From positions 32,942,558-33,006,557 of the forward strand of contig CM043946.1 in NCBI GenBank assembly GCA_014529385.2: DNA of 64,000 nucleotides, in the 5' to 3' direction. The stretch comes from Adiantum capillus-veneris (taxonomy: Eukaryota; Streptophyta; Polypodiopsida; Polypodiales; Pteridaceae). The translations under genes were made by a program, and so were the position numbers. The notes beneath the pieces were generated by a model. That model saw nothing but the letters and a program-made list of their open reading frames with translations, ran no database searches and was not told where the DNA came from. This document shows positions 33,801 through 46,800 of the stretch, piece after piece. The stretch's first letter is position 1. The number at the start of each line of letters is the position of its first letter.

Positions 33801-34911
33801 AGAACCACTCTCTATGTGGTGTCACATGGAAACTCGCACTAGAATCTACTATCCAATTTTGTGCATACTGCGCATCTTCTATAACAAGAGCCTCGACAGG
33901 TAGATCTGCTGTGAAGACCAACACGTCAGAGGTAAGTGGCATAACAATCGCTGGAAGAGTCTCTACAATAGGAGCATTTGAAGACTTTAGCACATTGATC
34001 TCCTTTAACTTTGCTTTGCCCTTGTTTGAATCATCAGACTTAGAATTTTTAGCGGATTGTTTATCCTTCTTGCTTTGCTGCCATTTCCTGTAATCCTTCT
34101 TCATATGCCCCTTTTTACGAAAGTGATAGCACTCGACATTACGCATAGAACCCCGAGACTTACTGTGTGAGCCCCCACGTTCCTTGCTTTTGGCACGACT
34201 TTGAGTGCGATCCCTTTGTCTATCACTAGCAACATACGCATCATCATCCTTCTTGTCTTCGAGAGATTTTCTACGAATCTCCTCGGTAAACAGACTCCCA
34301 AGGACGTCATTATACACTATACCAGTACCAGGTGCTGAGTTGTTAATCGCAGTACAGAACGTATCTCAAGACAAGGATAAACTGCATAGCAAGAAGATAC
34401 ATTTGATTTCCTCATCGAAGACCAAACCTTGAGTGATCAACTGAGTGAAAATGATAGTGAACTCATTAATGTGAGTATAAATAGTGTCCTCTTCCTTCAT
34501 ACGAAGGTCAAACAGTGAACTCATTAATGTGATAGTGAACTCATTAATGTGAGTATAAATAGTGTCATCTTCCGTCATACGAAGGTCAAACAGCTTCTTC
34601 ATCAAGAAAACCTTATTAGTGGCACTTTTGTTCTCATAACTGGTACACAACTTATCCCATACATCTCTAGCAATCTTTTCTCCAACTATAGTAAAGTACA
34701 TAGATTCGGCCAAATGCAAACGGAGGATAGATTTAGCCTTAGCATCAAGTTTCTCCCACTCAACATCTGTATACTCGTCCTCTGGGCGCTCCATGATAGG
34801 ATCCAGCTAGCCTTTTTGTATAAGAACATCTTGAATCTGCTCTTTCTATATAGCAAAATTCGTCCTATCAAATTTTCGGATATTGTAAATATCTTTTTCA
34901 CCACTAGATGA
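30823..34911 (-). pseudogene. Copia gag-pol remnant
   Basis: Gag starts near 34911 (MSSSGEKDIYNIRKFDRTNF) and meets a stop within 25 codons. Capsid pieces follow to 34366, with a small internal duplication of YTHINEFTI. The zinc knuckle is degenerate (CYHFRKKGHMKKDY lacks two Cys). The protease site reads VDSSAS in place of DSGA. GAG-pre-integrase (LWHCRIGHISQKGM) and integrase lie at 33720-32880, and RT starts with WVYKKKF near 32230. YVDDMLIAG is intact near 31770. RNase H retains the YADADYVGC box and CDSQSALALARN. Not functional. Confidence 0.9.
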
Positions 34912-36073
34912 CATGGCTGCAAGCTAAAGATAATATGGCGATAAACACTGATAATTTTGAAAAAATTCGACGGAGTTTTCCCTGAAAAACTAACAGAATC
35001 TCAATCCAAAACTATCACAAGAGATCAGTAACACATCAAAAGTAATGCTCTCAAAGCATAAGACAAACGCATCAGCCACTAATTGTGCATAAAAAGTCAA
35101 AAGTTGACCAAAACTGTCAACACGGCGTCAAATGCACCCAGCCCTCTCTATACATGTCATACGGCGAGGCCACAAAAAAGAGGTACTCCAAAAACCTATA
35201 TCACCGAAAGGATCTCAACATTCGAAAATCCTCCAACTCAAGAAAACCTCATGCTATCGACCCTCACAAAATGTTATGCAGACATGAAACCAGCTCAGTC
35301 TCAGAAAGGGCCACCGAACCGAGTCTCAGAAACGGTCGGGACTACCAAAAACAAGCAAAATCGACTCCACAAAAGGTACATGTGGCAGTTTACGCAACTC
35401 AACGTACATCCACTGTCAACAATAGCGCAAAGTGCAGTATATGCGTTCAAACAGACGCCAAACAAAATGTACAAGCAGTAAACAAATCCCTGCAGAAAGT
35501 AAAACCGCTCTCAAAAGAGCTTAAGCACTATCAAAAGTGCCAAAACAATGCATATGTACATCAAATACTTCCACTGAAATCTGTGTTGATGCTAAACACT
35601 AAAACCTGTAAGAAACTTGGATGTTCTGTAATATGCAAGAACCTGTGAGGAGATGGATGCCTAAAAAATACGAAACAATGTCGATGCCAAAAAGTGCTCT
35701 TAATCAGCCCATAAACACCATCTCAATAGCACATAATAGCCATAAAACGGCTATATATCATCCCAAAATAGTCTCTGAACAACCTGCACATGTGTCCTAT
35801 ACCTGTACCTGTACCTATACGTGTATCTGTATTTGTAGCAAAAGTAAAGTTGAAAAAATACAACTCCTGAAGCGTAGCTCTAATGAAGCTTTCGATTGCA
35901 CGAACAGCTTCGAAAGGGGGATAAATCCTCGGGACACCTCAGGGCACCTAATAAAAACGCTTTCGGAACGTTGAATATACCGATGTCGAAATCGAAAACC
36001 TGTTTGCACTTTTGAAAGTGCGCGCACACATGGACACGAAAACGACAAGCACAAACCCTGCTCTGATACCAAT

Positions 36074-36246
36074 TGAAGGTGCCACAAGAAGCGTGTGCGA
36101 GTGCAAGTGCAAGAGCAAAGAGAGAGACCTGCTTTGAGTGGAACGCACAACAACGTTATCCAATTGCAACTCCTTATTCTATTGTATTAAAGAATAAGTG
36201 TATACATGGTTAAGTTAGTAAATAGGTTAGTAGTAAGTGGGATGTC
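36074..36246 (-). repeat. 5' LTR of the minus-strand copia, truncated
   Basis: It matches the 3' LTR from GGCACCTTCA back to the GACATCCC block, then diverges. No target duplication can be read because this outer end is lost. Confidence 0.8.
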
Positions 36247-36249
36247 CGT

Positions 36250-36917
36250 TGACAAGTGTAAGTGACTTCATATGTTGATTAACTTCGATAAGTTCAAAAT
36301 ATGTTGGAATTTTTGTTTTTTACTTGGTACCGAGTATTAATGAGAGCAAGCATATCAAACCCTCAACCATGAACTTAAACTAATTTAAACTGATGCTATT
36401 CCCCAAAAAAACCTCTCTTGCTTCTGCAAGTAATCCAATTAAATAACAACATAAACCATTCGACTTAAGGTCTACGCATTCATTAGGGCTTTGGCCTTTA
36501 CATTGTGATGTCTTATTTCCTTACTGCTTTTCATACCTAGCAAGTCATAGACAGAATCATTTTCCTGCTTTCCATATCCTTCCAATAAGCTGTAGAAATG
36601 CTTTAATCTTTAGACCCTAACACTTAAATTGATGATCTCTTCTTGCTCTGCACCAAATATTTGCCCTCAGAGAATCCCAATTACTATAAATGCCTTTGGC
36701 TTTGATAAAAATAGACCCGATTTCGAGAGAGAAAGTGTGGTTGTACAGAAAACAATTTCATTGCATTTCTCCAGGAGCGAGAGTAAGGGCACGATAACAA
36801 GCGCTGTTTGGTATTATTGGCACTGCAACATGGCCTATTATCAATAGTAGCACCGCAATGGAGGAACATTAAGCATGCAACCAATTGCGATCCGTCGCAA
36901 TTTGTCTCTGTTGAGGA
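36250..36917. other. No recognisable gene; 3' flank of epoxide hydrolase gene
   Basis: Only short frames are seen. The part just below 36918 is expected to hold the 3' UTR of the minus-strand gene. Confidence 0.5.
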
Positions 36918-38273
36918 TCAATGTTTACTAGAGCTAAAGAAGTCAACCAATAGGCTATTTATCTGCTTGGGAAATTGCTCTTGAACAAAATGGGAACCCT
37001 CTTTCATATGAACCACTTTCACATTTGGCAGTAACATTTGCTGCGCCTCGAAAGCTTGTTTCATACCAGGCATTTCAACAACATAGTCACAGTCTCCAAT
37101 CACTAACAAGACAGGAGCGGGAATCGTAAAATCCTCCCGATTTGCAAGCTTTGCGGTATTCCTGGACCAAAATTAGATAGTAACTCCAAGGCATAGCTGC
37201 GAATTTTCCATATGAAAACCCGAAAAGCATGCCAGCAGGACTAATAGTTTTTTTGCTGGTTCACATAGATATACACAGAAAATGTGTACATGATGCGCAT
37301 GCACTCACATGTAAATTTTATCAAACATGCTCAGAGGTGGAGAAAAATATGATGCTATTGCTCATATATAGTGCGCATGCACTCGCATGTGAATGTTAAC
37401 AAGCATACTCTCAGAGATGGAGAAAAATATAATGCTAATGCTCACCTTTCCCAACATCTGTAAGGAACCTCCATTGGATACTCAAAGCCTGAGTTCTTGT
37501 AAAGCTCAGCATACACTTGCAGATCCTCCTCTGTCATCCAATCCGGCAATGGATCTGAGTCTTTCACAAGGTCTAGTGTCTGCTCATTCTCTGAGGCAAG
37601 TGGCATACTACTATTGCAGAACAAAATGTAGATTCTTTTCATGACAGTGGCCACATCAAAGCGACCAAAATCCGCTTCAGGAACACCAGGCACCTATAAC
37701 ATGACATTTTGCTACAATTTACAACAGCGTGCATACCCTTGTTGGGTGAAGAATTTCACAATGAAGAGCGATTGAAGAAAACGAAGACCTTACCGACCAG
37801 CGCTTGATGTAATGACCATCTGGCATGGGCAGAACCCTGTCTCGCCTAGCAACGGGCTTAAAGAAAGGTATTCCGAGCATTGCGAGCCCGAGTACACGCT
37901 CTGGGTGCATGTATCCAAAAGCATAGCCAACAAATGCTCCCCAATCTTTGGCAACCACATAAACCTGCACGTTTGAGTACCCATGAGTTAAAATCGACAA
38001 CCAGCATTGCCAATGCTGGTTGGTAAAACCGAGGCTGTACCTTGTCAAGCTGGAGCGCATCCAAGAGGCCCACAATGTCATCAACACAGACAATGGAGTC
38101 ATTCTTAGAGGGGTCGGTATTGCGTGTCAAGCCGTAGCCTCGGAAGTCGAGGGAGATAGCATGGAAGCCTGCTGCTGCTAGCCCAACCATCTGATGCCTC
38201 CATGAGTACCAGATCTCGGGAAACCCGTGAAGCAGCAGAACCACAGGGCCTGCCCATTACAGACATACATAAT

Positions 38274-38325
<52 letters not shown>

Positions 38326-38423
38326 GAAGAGGCATTTGGGTGCACTCCTTTACCCGATCCAAGCTCCGCAATGTGCATGTCGATGCCATTTGTATGTACG
38401 TATCTATGGTTCACTCCCTCCAT
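36918..38423 (-). CDS. Soluble epoxide hydrolase (alpha/beta-hydrolase), five exons, 313 aa
   Basis: Exons on the minus strand: 38423-38354, 38249-38041, 37964-37794, 37693-37446 and 37161-36918. All introns are GT-AG, the phases agree and the 942-nt total is in frame, close to the usual ~315-320 aa of plant soluble epoxide hydrolases. HGFPE (residues 31-35) is the oxyanion motif. The nucleophile is D100 in AKDWGA (usually GHDWGA). The cap domain contains DVATVMKRIYILF and PYRCW. D258 (GDCDYV) and H290 (EGSHFVQEQ) complete the triad. The enzyme hydrates epoxides, such as fatty-acid epoxides, to diols, typically in cytosol or peroxisome. No clear PTS1 is seen (ends SSSKH). A (CT)n tract sits in intron 1. 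ATG 38423 gives the canonical N-terminus. No disabling change seen. Confidence 0.93.
38276..38321. repeat. (CT)n microsatellite in intron 1 of the epoxide hydrolase gene
   Basis: About 23 CT units lie between the intron 1 donor (38353) and acceptor (38250). Confidence 0.95.
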
Positions 38424-38429
38424 CGTTAC

Positions 38430-39740
38430 GCTCAGTTTGGCACTTCCGAGCTTCTTTTGTAGTGATCAGCTCGGCATTGCCAAAGAGAATCGTCCCCAAC
38501 ACTATATGACACGCAGGGAATCAGGGATCGACTAGAAAATTCGGCCTGCGAAGTGCCTTGGTAAGGTATTTCAAATTCAAGGGGCTCAAAAGTCTTCTCA
38601 TTAGAAACCTATTTTCAAAAGCTCCACATAGGACGCCACAATTTTTGAAAGCAATCGTTTAGGTGATGTAAAAATAAAGTTGAGTGTTTTAGTTTTAATC
38701 GGAAAGCAAAGGAAAAACTTTTCCTTTATTGGTTTAATATGCAAGCGATCGCAAGGCAAGCCAACGGGAGGGTGTGTGAGCTCAGGTGAGGAGGGATAGT
38801 TGTTGCACATGCTAAGATGCAACATCAAATTTTTTTTATATGCATCGAATCTTCGAAGATTTGGTTTGACAATTGAGATCCGTTTTTGAGTGCTTAGCAT
38901 GTAATTTGTCACAAATTACGTCGCAAAAAAGGCAATTATGTCTATAAATATTGAACCAATTCATCACCAAAGCCTACATAACCAGCTCAAATTTTAGTTT
39001 TAGCATTGTGTACGATAGAGTAGGGCGCCACAATTTTTGAGTTTGGGGCTTATTAGAGGGTATCTCACTAGATACCCTCAAAAGCAAAAGAAAACTTTTG
39101 GAAAAGTGAAGGGAGAGACACTTCCGGATATATTTTTTTGGAAAACCCCATTTTTCTGTTGCACACACAGACAATCGTGGCGGGGGGGTGTTAACGCAGA
39201 CTCAAGGAGAGAGACAGATGCTTGAGTATGGGTATCTCACAAGATGCTTTGGTGTCTTATAAGCAGTGTTTGGGAGACATGTATCGGCTTAATATCTTGC
39301 TGCTTTCAATTCCAAAAATGTTGGTTGAGGGCGAGAAGAAAAGGAGAAATTCCGCCCCAAGATAGAGAAAAATAGTGTAAAAACCCAAAAAATAAACCTA
39401 ATTCTCTAAAATTTCCTCTTGGCAAATTGAAGAAAAGGAATTTTGTATGTTCGGAAAAATCATTTTTCTCACTGCTTATAACTGAAAGTGGAGGGTGGCG
39501 ACAGGTGTAGGGAGAGAGGGCAACAGGGACAGCGCAGTGTGAGAGGGAGATTTTTTAAACTTGCAGGACCAGCTGGGACGGCTAGTTCTTCACGATGGAA
39601 CTGGAGGTAGACTAGCCAGCCGATCTATAGGAGGTGAATTTTATGTCTTCGTAGCTATGGGTGTGCATCGCCTGAGACTAAGCCTTAGTGAGCCAACTCC
39701 ATTCAGAGTTGATGGTCTAAATCCATTCAGAGGCAAGCCT
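38430..39740. other. No recognisable gene; upstream flank of epoxide hydrolase
   Basis: AT-rich with only short frames. A CATATAGT element on the minus strand about 80 bp before the start codon could serve as a TATA-like box, but this is weak. GCCACAATTTTTGA occurs twice (about 38635 and 39028), hinting at a small dispersed repeat. Confidence 0.4.
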
Positions 39741-39750
39741 GTGCGGTTAG

Positions 39751-39797
39751 CATGAGAGAGAGAGAGAGATCTGACGACGAGGCTTGTGAACAACATA

Positions 39798-39837
<40 letters not shown>

Positions 39838-39945
39838 TCTGACGACGAGGCTCGTGAACAGCATAGGGGGGAGAGAGCGAGAGAGAGAGAGAGAGATGGA
39901 TCTGACGACGAGGCTTGTGAACAGCATGAGAGAGAGAGAGTGTGT
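39751..39945. repeat. (GA)n tracts interleaved with a three-copy 30-bp unit
   Basis: GATCTGACGACGAGGCTTGT plus GAACA-CAT occurs three times (about 39769, 39836 and 39898), each followed by a GA tract, so the whole is a ~64-bp tandem repeat with expanding GA segments. Confidence 0.85.
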
Positions 39946-40328
39946 GTGTAGCAGCTTGCGATGATATCTGTGAGCTAGAGACGGGCGAGAGCAGATGGGC
40001 CACACCTGAGCACTGTTAGACGGAGCAGGAGGATGAGACATGCAGCAACGCAGGAACGGACTCTAATCGCTTAAGCTTCAAATTGAGAGATTCCTTTGGA
40101 ATCGAATATGACAGATTAATAGTTTTGTTGGTGGTTTAGACCCAAATAGTAGGGGGTACCAGCCAGTATGAGGCCCTCAACTATTTTTATTCTGGGAATA
40201 AGGAGAATCTTGTGAGATTCTCTCTCTAACTTCTCTCAAGTTTTTTTAAAAACTTAGGCGACTCTCAGTCCACAACTGCATGGTAGTCCACGTGTTTGGT
40301 GAATATCTTGCAATTGTACTAGTTGGGT

Positions 40329-40330
<2 letters not shown>

Positions 40331-40369
<39 letters not shown>
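40331..40369. repeat. (TC)n microsatellite
   Basis: About 19 TC units. The flanks 39950-40330 and 40370-41290 show no recognised gene. Confidence 0.95.
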
Positions 40370-40375
<6 letters not shown>

Positions 40376-41294
40376 CATCGTTTGTAGAGGCGATAGGGAA
40401 GCATCAAGTCTACGTGCTAGTGTTGGGAACTAGTATGGAGGCACAACATAGTGACTGTAGGGGATAGGAGAGGGCCAAGTTTGGCATGAGTGAACGTTAG
40501 GCTTGCACATGGGTATGGGGGTTGTTGGGAGATGGGTACAGGCAATAGCATGCAAAGGGGGGTGACTCAGGAGGTGGAGATTGTCGCAGGCAGGCAAAGG
40601 TGGAGACAGAGTGGGAGCTGGAGGCAAAGGAGGGGTTGAGGGAATCTTTAGAGTAATCAATTTTCTTTTAAAGGCTACCAGTATGTCGGATGACTTTAGA
40701 GAAGAAAAGATTAAACAATATATTCATAGGAGTTTGATCCCATGATGTGAAGTCAATGTTCAAGAAAGGTGTGCCTGATCTTAGCCTTGAGCCGGTTGAA
40801 AATCAAGATTAGTCGGTTGCAAAAGGATGGTAAAGGGAAAAAAAATATGTTAAAGCATACTAGAAAATAGTTCAAACATTTTGCATTTCTACTAGTATTT
40901 CCAATTTGCATCTGTATAAGGAGGAAACTCGTTGCTTATGCAAAAAGACTTTCCTGAACACTGTGTGAAATATTGATAGAGGGTCCCTTTATTAAGGATT
41001 TCAAAAAGCTTCATTTGTATTGTCTTGTTTTAATTTTTAACGTGTCTTTTTATTTTACTTCCTTTTTATTTTGTTTTGTTTCAAAATGTTGATGTACAAT
41101 GTGTACCTTTTACCCTATTATCTAAGTGGGGCCTCCGTAATATATAAATCATTTGTGAGTAGGAGGTACTGGCTAGAAGAAAATCAAAAATGGTCCACCA
41201 TTTGTGGAGATGACGGAAAGATGCCTGAGGAGATTTAGAGGTAGAGGAGTGAGAAGGGGGAGGTAGGGCACGTAGAGGCCATGCCTCCCAATTA

Positions 41295-41299
<5 letters not shown>

Positions 41300-41369
<70 letters not shown>

Positions 41370-41421
41370 GCAAAGAAGAGGCAGGGACACTTCATAAGGC
41401 ACAAGCAAATAGAACCCTCTC

Positions 41422-41514
<93 letters not shown>

Positions 41515-41577
41515 ACACGCGCGCACACACGCGCAAAGAAGAGGTACGGACGCTTCATAAGGCACAAGAAAATAGAA

Positions 41578-41632
<55 letters not shown>
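41300..41632. repeat. Microsatellite cluster with a duplicated spacer
   Basis: Three (CT)n tracts (about 41301-41366, 41419-41483 and 41582-41632) plus a (TG)n tract (41484-41512). The spacer CAAAGAAGAGG...CTTCATAAGGCACAAG...ATAGAACC occurs after the first and second CT tracts, so the block duplicated as a unit. Confidence 0.9.
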
Positions 41633-41634
<2 letters not shown>

Positions 41635-42248
41635 AGCTCTTGCGTCCTTCCTCAATATAGGCATAAAGGAGATGATCTGGGGGGGTTGCTCTTTATTTGT
41701 AAGTCCATGAATGGTGGGGGAAGCTTAGGTGCAAGCTCGCAAGGAAGGCAGATTTGCAGGCTCACAAGGACGCATCGAGAGGTAGGGAAGGGCAACACGT
41801 AGGCATGAGAAGGTTTTGGAAACACGAGCAGGAGGTGAGGGCTAGGCGAGGAGGGTAGAGGGAATCTTGAAAGCATATTTCAATTAATGTATTTTATTTC
41901 AGGCGAGCCAATAGGAGACACTTTCTAACAATAGACAATACAATTTCAATTTAAAACACAACAAAAATTCCATGTGACTATAGGCATCGTTCCCCCTTAA
42001 CTTAGCAGGCCTTCATGCCTCTTCACTTTCTTTTTTTGCTGGCATGCGATGGTTACAGACCCCTTTAAAAAGACTTGTCCACGCAATATTGGGCACTGGT
42101 GTTACAATCAACATTGGGCGCTTCTATAAAAATTATCCTCGCAAGCGAGTGTGGTTACACTTAGCATTGGGTGCTGCTATTAAAACTTTCCTCGTAAGCA
42201 ATATGTGCGAATTAGCAAAACCAAAAAGCCCAATCAATAACAACAGCA

Positions 42249-43233
42249 TGATGCAACATGTCCTTGTGTCAAAGGGCGTCTGGAGTATTGTGCCGAGCAT
42301 TTCCTGGTTCTGTGGATACATGCGATGTTGAGGATACTGTAGGTTTTGTTAGTAGTTGTTAGAATTGTTTTGCCTACGGCTGAGGAGGCTCGTTGGGATG
42401 TAAGACATGCACAGGATCATACATTGATTGCGTCGTCTATGAAACGCACTATTACTCCTCACATTCATTCATCAAAATCTGCAAAACAAGCTTGAGATAT
42501 TTTGGCACGTCTTTATGCGTAAAGGGATGGAGTCGAAGATTATGCATGAGGAAGATGAAATGGACATTTTCCTTGCAGATGTCAAGGATATAAATGAACA
42601 ACTTATTTCTATAGGTGAAGTCATTTCTGGCAGTTCCCTTGTACAAATTGTTCTTGATGCTTTGTCAAATTCTTACTAGACCTTTGCTAGTACTTGGAGA
42701 CTTATGACCCAAGGAAATCCTGAAGTTGTCAAGCTTGATACATTATGCGTTGTTGTTGCAAGAGTCGCTTTCTAAAAAAATCAGGGCTAAACAACGTGCA
42801 AATGAACATGCTTTATTAATGCTCAAAGAAAAAGTCACAATAGTAACGCAACCACTTCTCATGGTTATTTTGCGAGTGGAAAGGCACCTATTTCTAATAC
42901 TTCTGCTGGCAACACTTCGTCTGAAAATTCTGATGAAAAGGGGAAAAAAGAAGATGTGTTGCCATTATTGTAAAGCTAATGATCGCTTGATCAAGCAGTG
43001 TCCTAAGTTGACGGCAAAAGAGACTAAGAAGAAAGAGAGTGGTTCCACTACAAATGCACCTATTGTTGAGTCTTCTGTGAAAGGAAATTGTGATGCTGAT
43101 GTTGATGCAGAATGGGCTTTTAGTCCAGAGTGCACTTATGATCCTTATGTCCACGATGCATGTATATCAGTTGTTGCAGATGCTCATGTGTGGTACTTTG
43201 ACAGTGGTGCTACAAAGCACATTACGTCTCATC
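42249..43233 (+). pseudogene. Older Ty1/copia copy, left part (gag to protease)
   Basis: From ATGATGCAACATGTCC it parallels the young element from its codon ~28 (43893) to the protease site. It keeps the zinc knuckle (CCHYCKANDRLIKQCPK) and the YFDSGATKH site at 43195-43215. Frameshifts and an in-frame stop occur before 42700. The element's own 5' LTR and leader are missing; the sequence left of 42249 does not match the leader of the young element. The run is cut at 43233 by the young element, and the frame resumes at 48435. Confidence 0.88.
43229..43233. other. Target-site duplication TCATC (left copy)
   Basis: TCATC immediately precedes the 5' LTR. The right copy is at 48430-48434. Confidence 0.93.
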
Positions 43234-43460
43234 TGTTACCATATACATGTGGTAGTGATGTGTGTGAACACACTAGGACCGCCGGGGCATTTTTTCCCTC
43301 TTTAGGAGGTTTTTTCCCCCGTGCATTGTATATACGCCCATCACTCTAGGGCTATCTATCTTTCAATTGCACACTAAGTAACATACTCTCTATTGCGTGC
43401 CTTGAGCTTCCTTCGTCTTCTCCAAGCTGTGTGTGTTTCTCTGCAACCCTAATTCCAACA
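43234..43460 (+). repeat. 5' LTR of young copia
   Basis: 227 bp, TGTTACCATA...TTCCAACA. A TATATA element at 43329-43334 is the likely TATA box of the element's promoter. Confidence 0.97.
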
Positions 43461-43479
43461 ATTGGTATCAGAGCAGGTC
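43461..43479 (+). promoter_or_regulatory. tRNA-Met type primer binding site
   Basis: ATTGGTATCAGAGCAGGT directly follows the 5' LTR and is complementary to the initiator tRNA-Met 3' end, the usual Ty1/copia primer. Confidence 0.93.
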
Positions 43480-43807
43480 ACGTCCTCCCGGGCTTAGTCG
43501 CCAGCTGCTCCAGCACACGCCTGCTCACTTTCTCCGATTTCAGTGAGCTTTGGCGAGCGTTCGCAGGTTTCCAAAGGATGGTTTCAATGAGCTCAGAATT
43601 TTGATTTGGGCTCATTTCGGCCTCCGTTTCCACTACGGGCAGTACTGCACAGGCTATTTCGTCATTTTGTGCAGATTTTCTGTCAGTGTTGTTTTCTGCA
43701 TAACAGGTGCCTTATAGTCTTCTACGGTTTGTGCTATATAGCACAAGTTGTTCCCGCTCCATTTCTCCTGTTTTCGGGCAGTTTTCACATCAGGTGCAGC
43801 ATTTACC

Positions 43808-46800
43808 ATGGCTGACAACAACAACACAGATGTGTTCAAGATGTTTGCTGCTGAGGACAGGTTGGATGGGGACAACTACCCTATGTGGGCTTATATGATG
43901 CAACATGTTCTTGTGTCAAAAGGTGTCTGGAACATTGTGCAGGGCATTGATGTACGTCCTGGTTCTGAAGATGTAGGCGATGTTGAGGATGTTGCAGGTC
44001 TTGCTGCAAGGATTGCATCTGTTAGAGTTGTTTTGCCTACGACAGAACAAGCTCGTTGGGATGTTAAGGATGCGCAGGCTCATGCATTGATTGCGTTGTC
44101 TGTGAAGCGCACCATTATTCCTCACATCCGTTCAGCAAAATCTGCAAAACAGGCTTGGGATATTCTAGCAGGTCTTTATGCAAGCCGCAATGAGGCTAAA
44201 ATTGCTTTGTTGCGTAAAGAGCTAGAGTCGAAGATTATGCATGAGGAAGATGATATGGACACTTTCCTTGCTAGTGTCAAGGATATCAATGAGCAACTCA
44301 TTTCTGCAGGTGAAGTCATTTCGGACAGTTCCCTTGTGCAGACTGTTCTTGATGCCTTACCAGATTCCTACCAGACTTTTTCTAGTACTTGGAGACTCAT
44401 GACCCAAGGAAATCCAGAAGTTGTCAAGTTTGATGCATTATGCACATTGCTGTTGCAAGAGTCACTTTCTAGAAAAAACAGGACTAGGCAGCGTGCAGTT
44501 GAACAGGCTTTTATTGCTTCTCAAAGAAAGGGTGGTAACAGTAATGCAGCCACTTCTTATGGTTCTGCTGCGAGTGGCAAAAATTCTGTTCCTAATGCTT
44601 CTGGTGGCAGCACTTCGTCTGGCAATTCTGGTGATAAGGGCAAAAAGAAGATGCGTTGCCATTATTGTAAAGCCAATGATCACTTGATCAAGTCGTGTCC
44701 TAAGTTGAAGGCCAAAGAGGCTAAGAAGAAAGAGGGTGGTTCCACTGCAAATGCTAAGAAGAAAGAGGGTGGTTCCATTGCAAATCCTGGTTCCACTACA
44801 AATGCAGCCATTGTTGAGTCTTCTGTGAAAGGAGATTGTGATGCTGATGTTGATGCAGAATGGGCTTTTAGCGCAGAGTGCACTTACAATCCTGCTGTCC
44901 ATGATGCATGCTTGTCAGTTGCTGCAGATTCACATGTGTGGTATTTCGACAGTGGTGCTACAAAGCACATTACCTCACATCGTGAATTGTTTACCTCTCT
45001 CGAGTCTGTCCCTCATGGGAATTCAGTCACTTGTGCCAACAACGCCTCTTATCCAGTTCAGGGAGTTGGAAAGATTGTGCTCACTGCTGCTAATGGCAGT
45101 TCCTTCACACTTGTTGATGCACTTTATGTACCTGGGATCAAGAAGAATCTCTTGTCTGTATCCGCACTTGCTAGACTTGGACTTGTAGTCAAATTTGTGG
45201 ATGACAGATGTACAGTTCATGATCTCAGTTTTGGTGATGAAATTGTTGCATCTGGGCTTTTGTGCCGTGGGCTGTATAAGCTCACTTTGTATGACAAGTG
45301 TGGACAAAATTTTGCAAATGCTGTTGTAGATTCAAGGGCTATTTCAGATGCAAAACTTTGGCATGCACGTTTTGGTCATCTGAATTTTGCCAGTTTGCTG
45401 CGTTTGCAGAAATCTGATATGGTTGCTTCTTTGCCGCCTCTTGAAGCACCTGTCAAACATGTTTGTGAAGGTTGTATTCTGGGTAAAATGCAACGTTCTA
45501 AGTTTCCAAAGGATGGTTCAGTTAGGGCCACATGCAGGTTGCAGCTTGTGCATAGTGATGTTTGTGGGCCCATGCAAACTCCGTCTTTGGGCAATTACCT
45601 GTACTTCGCGACTTTCATTGATGATTACTCCAGGCATGCATGGGTATTTCCGCTTAAAGCGAAGTCCGAAGTTTTTATGTGCTTCAAACAATTTTTGGCT
45701 ATGGCTGAAAATGTCTCAAAATGTACTATGGGCACCCTCCGTTCCGATCGAGGGGGGGAGTATATGTCTCATGAATTTAATGCATTTCTGGCTAGTCGTG
45801 GGATAAAACACCAATGTACAGTGCCTTATACACCTCAGCAAAATGGTGTTGCTGAGAGGAAAAACAGGTCACTAACGGAAATGGCACGATGTATGGTCAA
45901 AAGTCAAGCTTTGCCGCATTCTTTTTGGCTTGAGGCCATCATGTGTGCCACTTATGTACTTAACAGGTGTCCTACGAAAGCTTTGCAGTCTATTACTCCA
46001 TATGAAGCATGGCATGATAGAAAGCCTTCTATTGAGCACATGCGTGTTTTTGGCTGTTTGGCATATGCTTTGGTGCCACAAGTGCAGCGCAGAAAATTGG
46101 ATGATAAGGCTGTCAAATGTATTTTTGTTGGTTATAGTGCTGAAAGCAAAGGTTACAGGTTGTATCATCCGCAAACAAAACGTATTCTGGTTTCACGGGA
46201 TCTAGTGTTTGTGGAAGATTCTGTTCAGCCCTTGCTGTCATGTACTAGAGACAGTAATGTAAGCTCACAGGACATTTATGACACTTTGTTGCCTCTTTTC
46301 AGTGGTGGAAATACGAATGTAAGTTCCAATGAGGCAAATGTACAGCCTATGGGGGTTTTTGAAAATGTTTTAGAACAGCCTATTACTGATGCAAATGTAC
46401 ATGATGTACTTGATGAGGAAAGGGCTGAAAATGAGCAAGCTAGAGGTATGCCAAAATGGCTGGTGCACACTTTGCGTGACAGTAAATTGGATGCACCTTT
46501 ATCTAGTCGTACTCGTTCAGGTTCTCGCCATGCATCTTATGCATCAGATTGTTATGCTTTGGCTGTGTCTAGTTTACATGATGTTGAGGAGCCTCTGTCT
46601 TTTGATGAAGCACGTAATTCAGAAAATTGGATTGCTGCCATGAAATCAGAATATGATGCACTTATAGAGAATGACACATGGACTTTATGTGATTTGCCTC
46701 CTGGCAAAAAGGCCATTGGTACGAAGTGGGTTTACAAGTTGAAACACAAGCCGGATGGTGAGATCGATCGCCATAAGGCTCGACTTGTTGCAAAGGGTTG

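Larger units (their letters stand above)
30465..36246 (-). mobile_element. Decayed Ty1/copia retrotransposon
   Basis: On the minus strand the 3' LTR occupies 30668-30465 (TGTTGGGATTC...GGCACCTTCA) and the 5' LTR is 36246-36074, missing its first ~30 bp. ATTGGTATCAGAGCAGGG follows the 5' LTR (tRNA-Met primer site). A purine-rich CAAGTGGGAGTT precedes the 3' LTR. The order gag, protease, integrase, RT, RNase H is Ty1/copia. A ~1.1-kb leader separates the primer site from gag. Stops and frameshifts break the polyprotein at least five times. Confidence 0.92.

Noticed and set aside
35085-35648. 187-codon lysine-rich frame
   Set aside because: Antisense to the untranslated leader of the decayed minus-strand copia; no family motif.
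43748-43807. Upstream extension of the young copia polyprotein
   Set aside because: It starts at TTG without an ATG; the ATG at 43808 has a good context and matches normal copia Gag starts.
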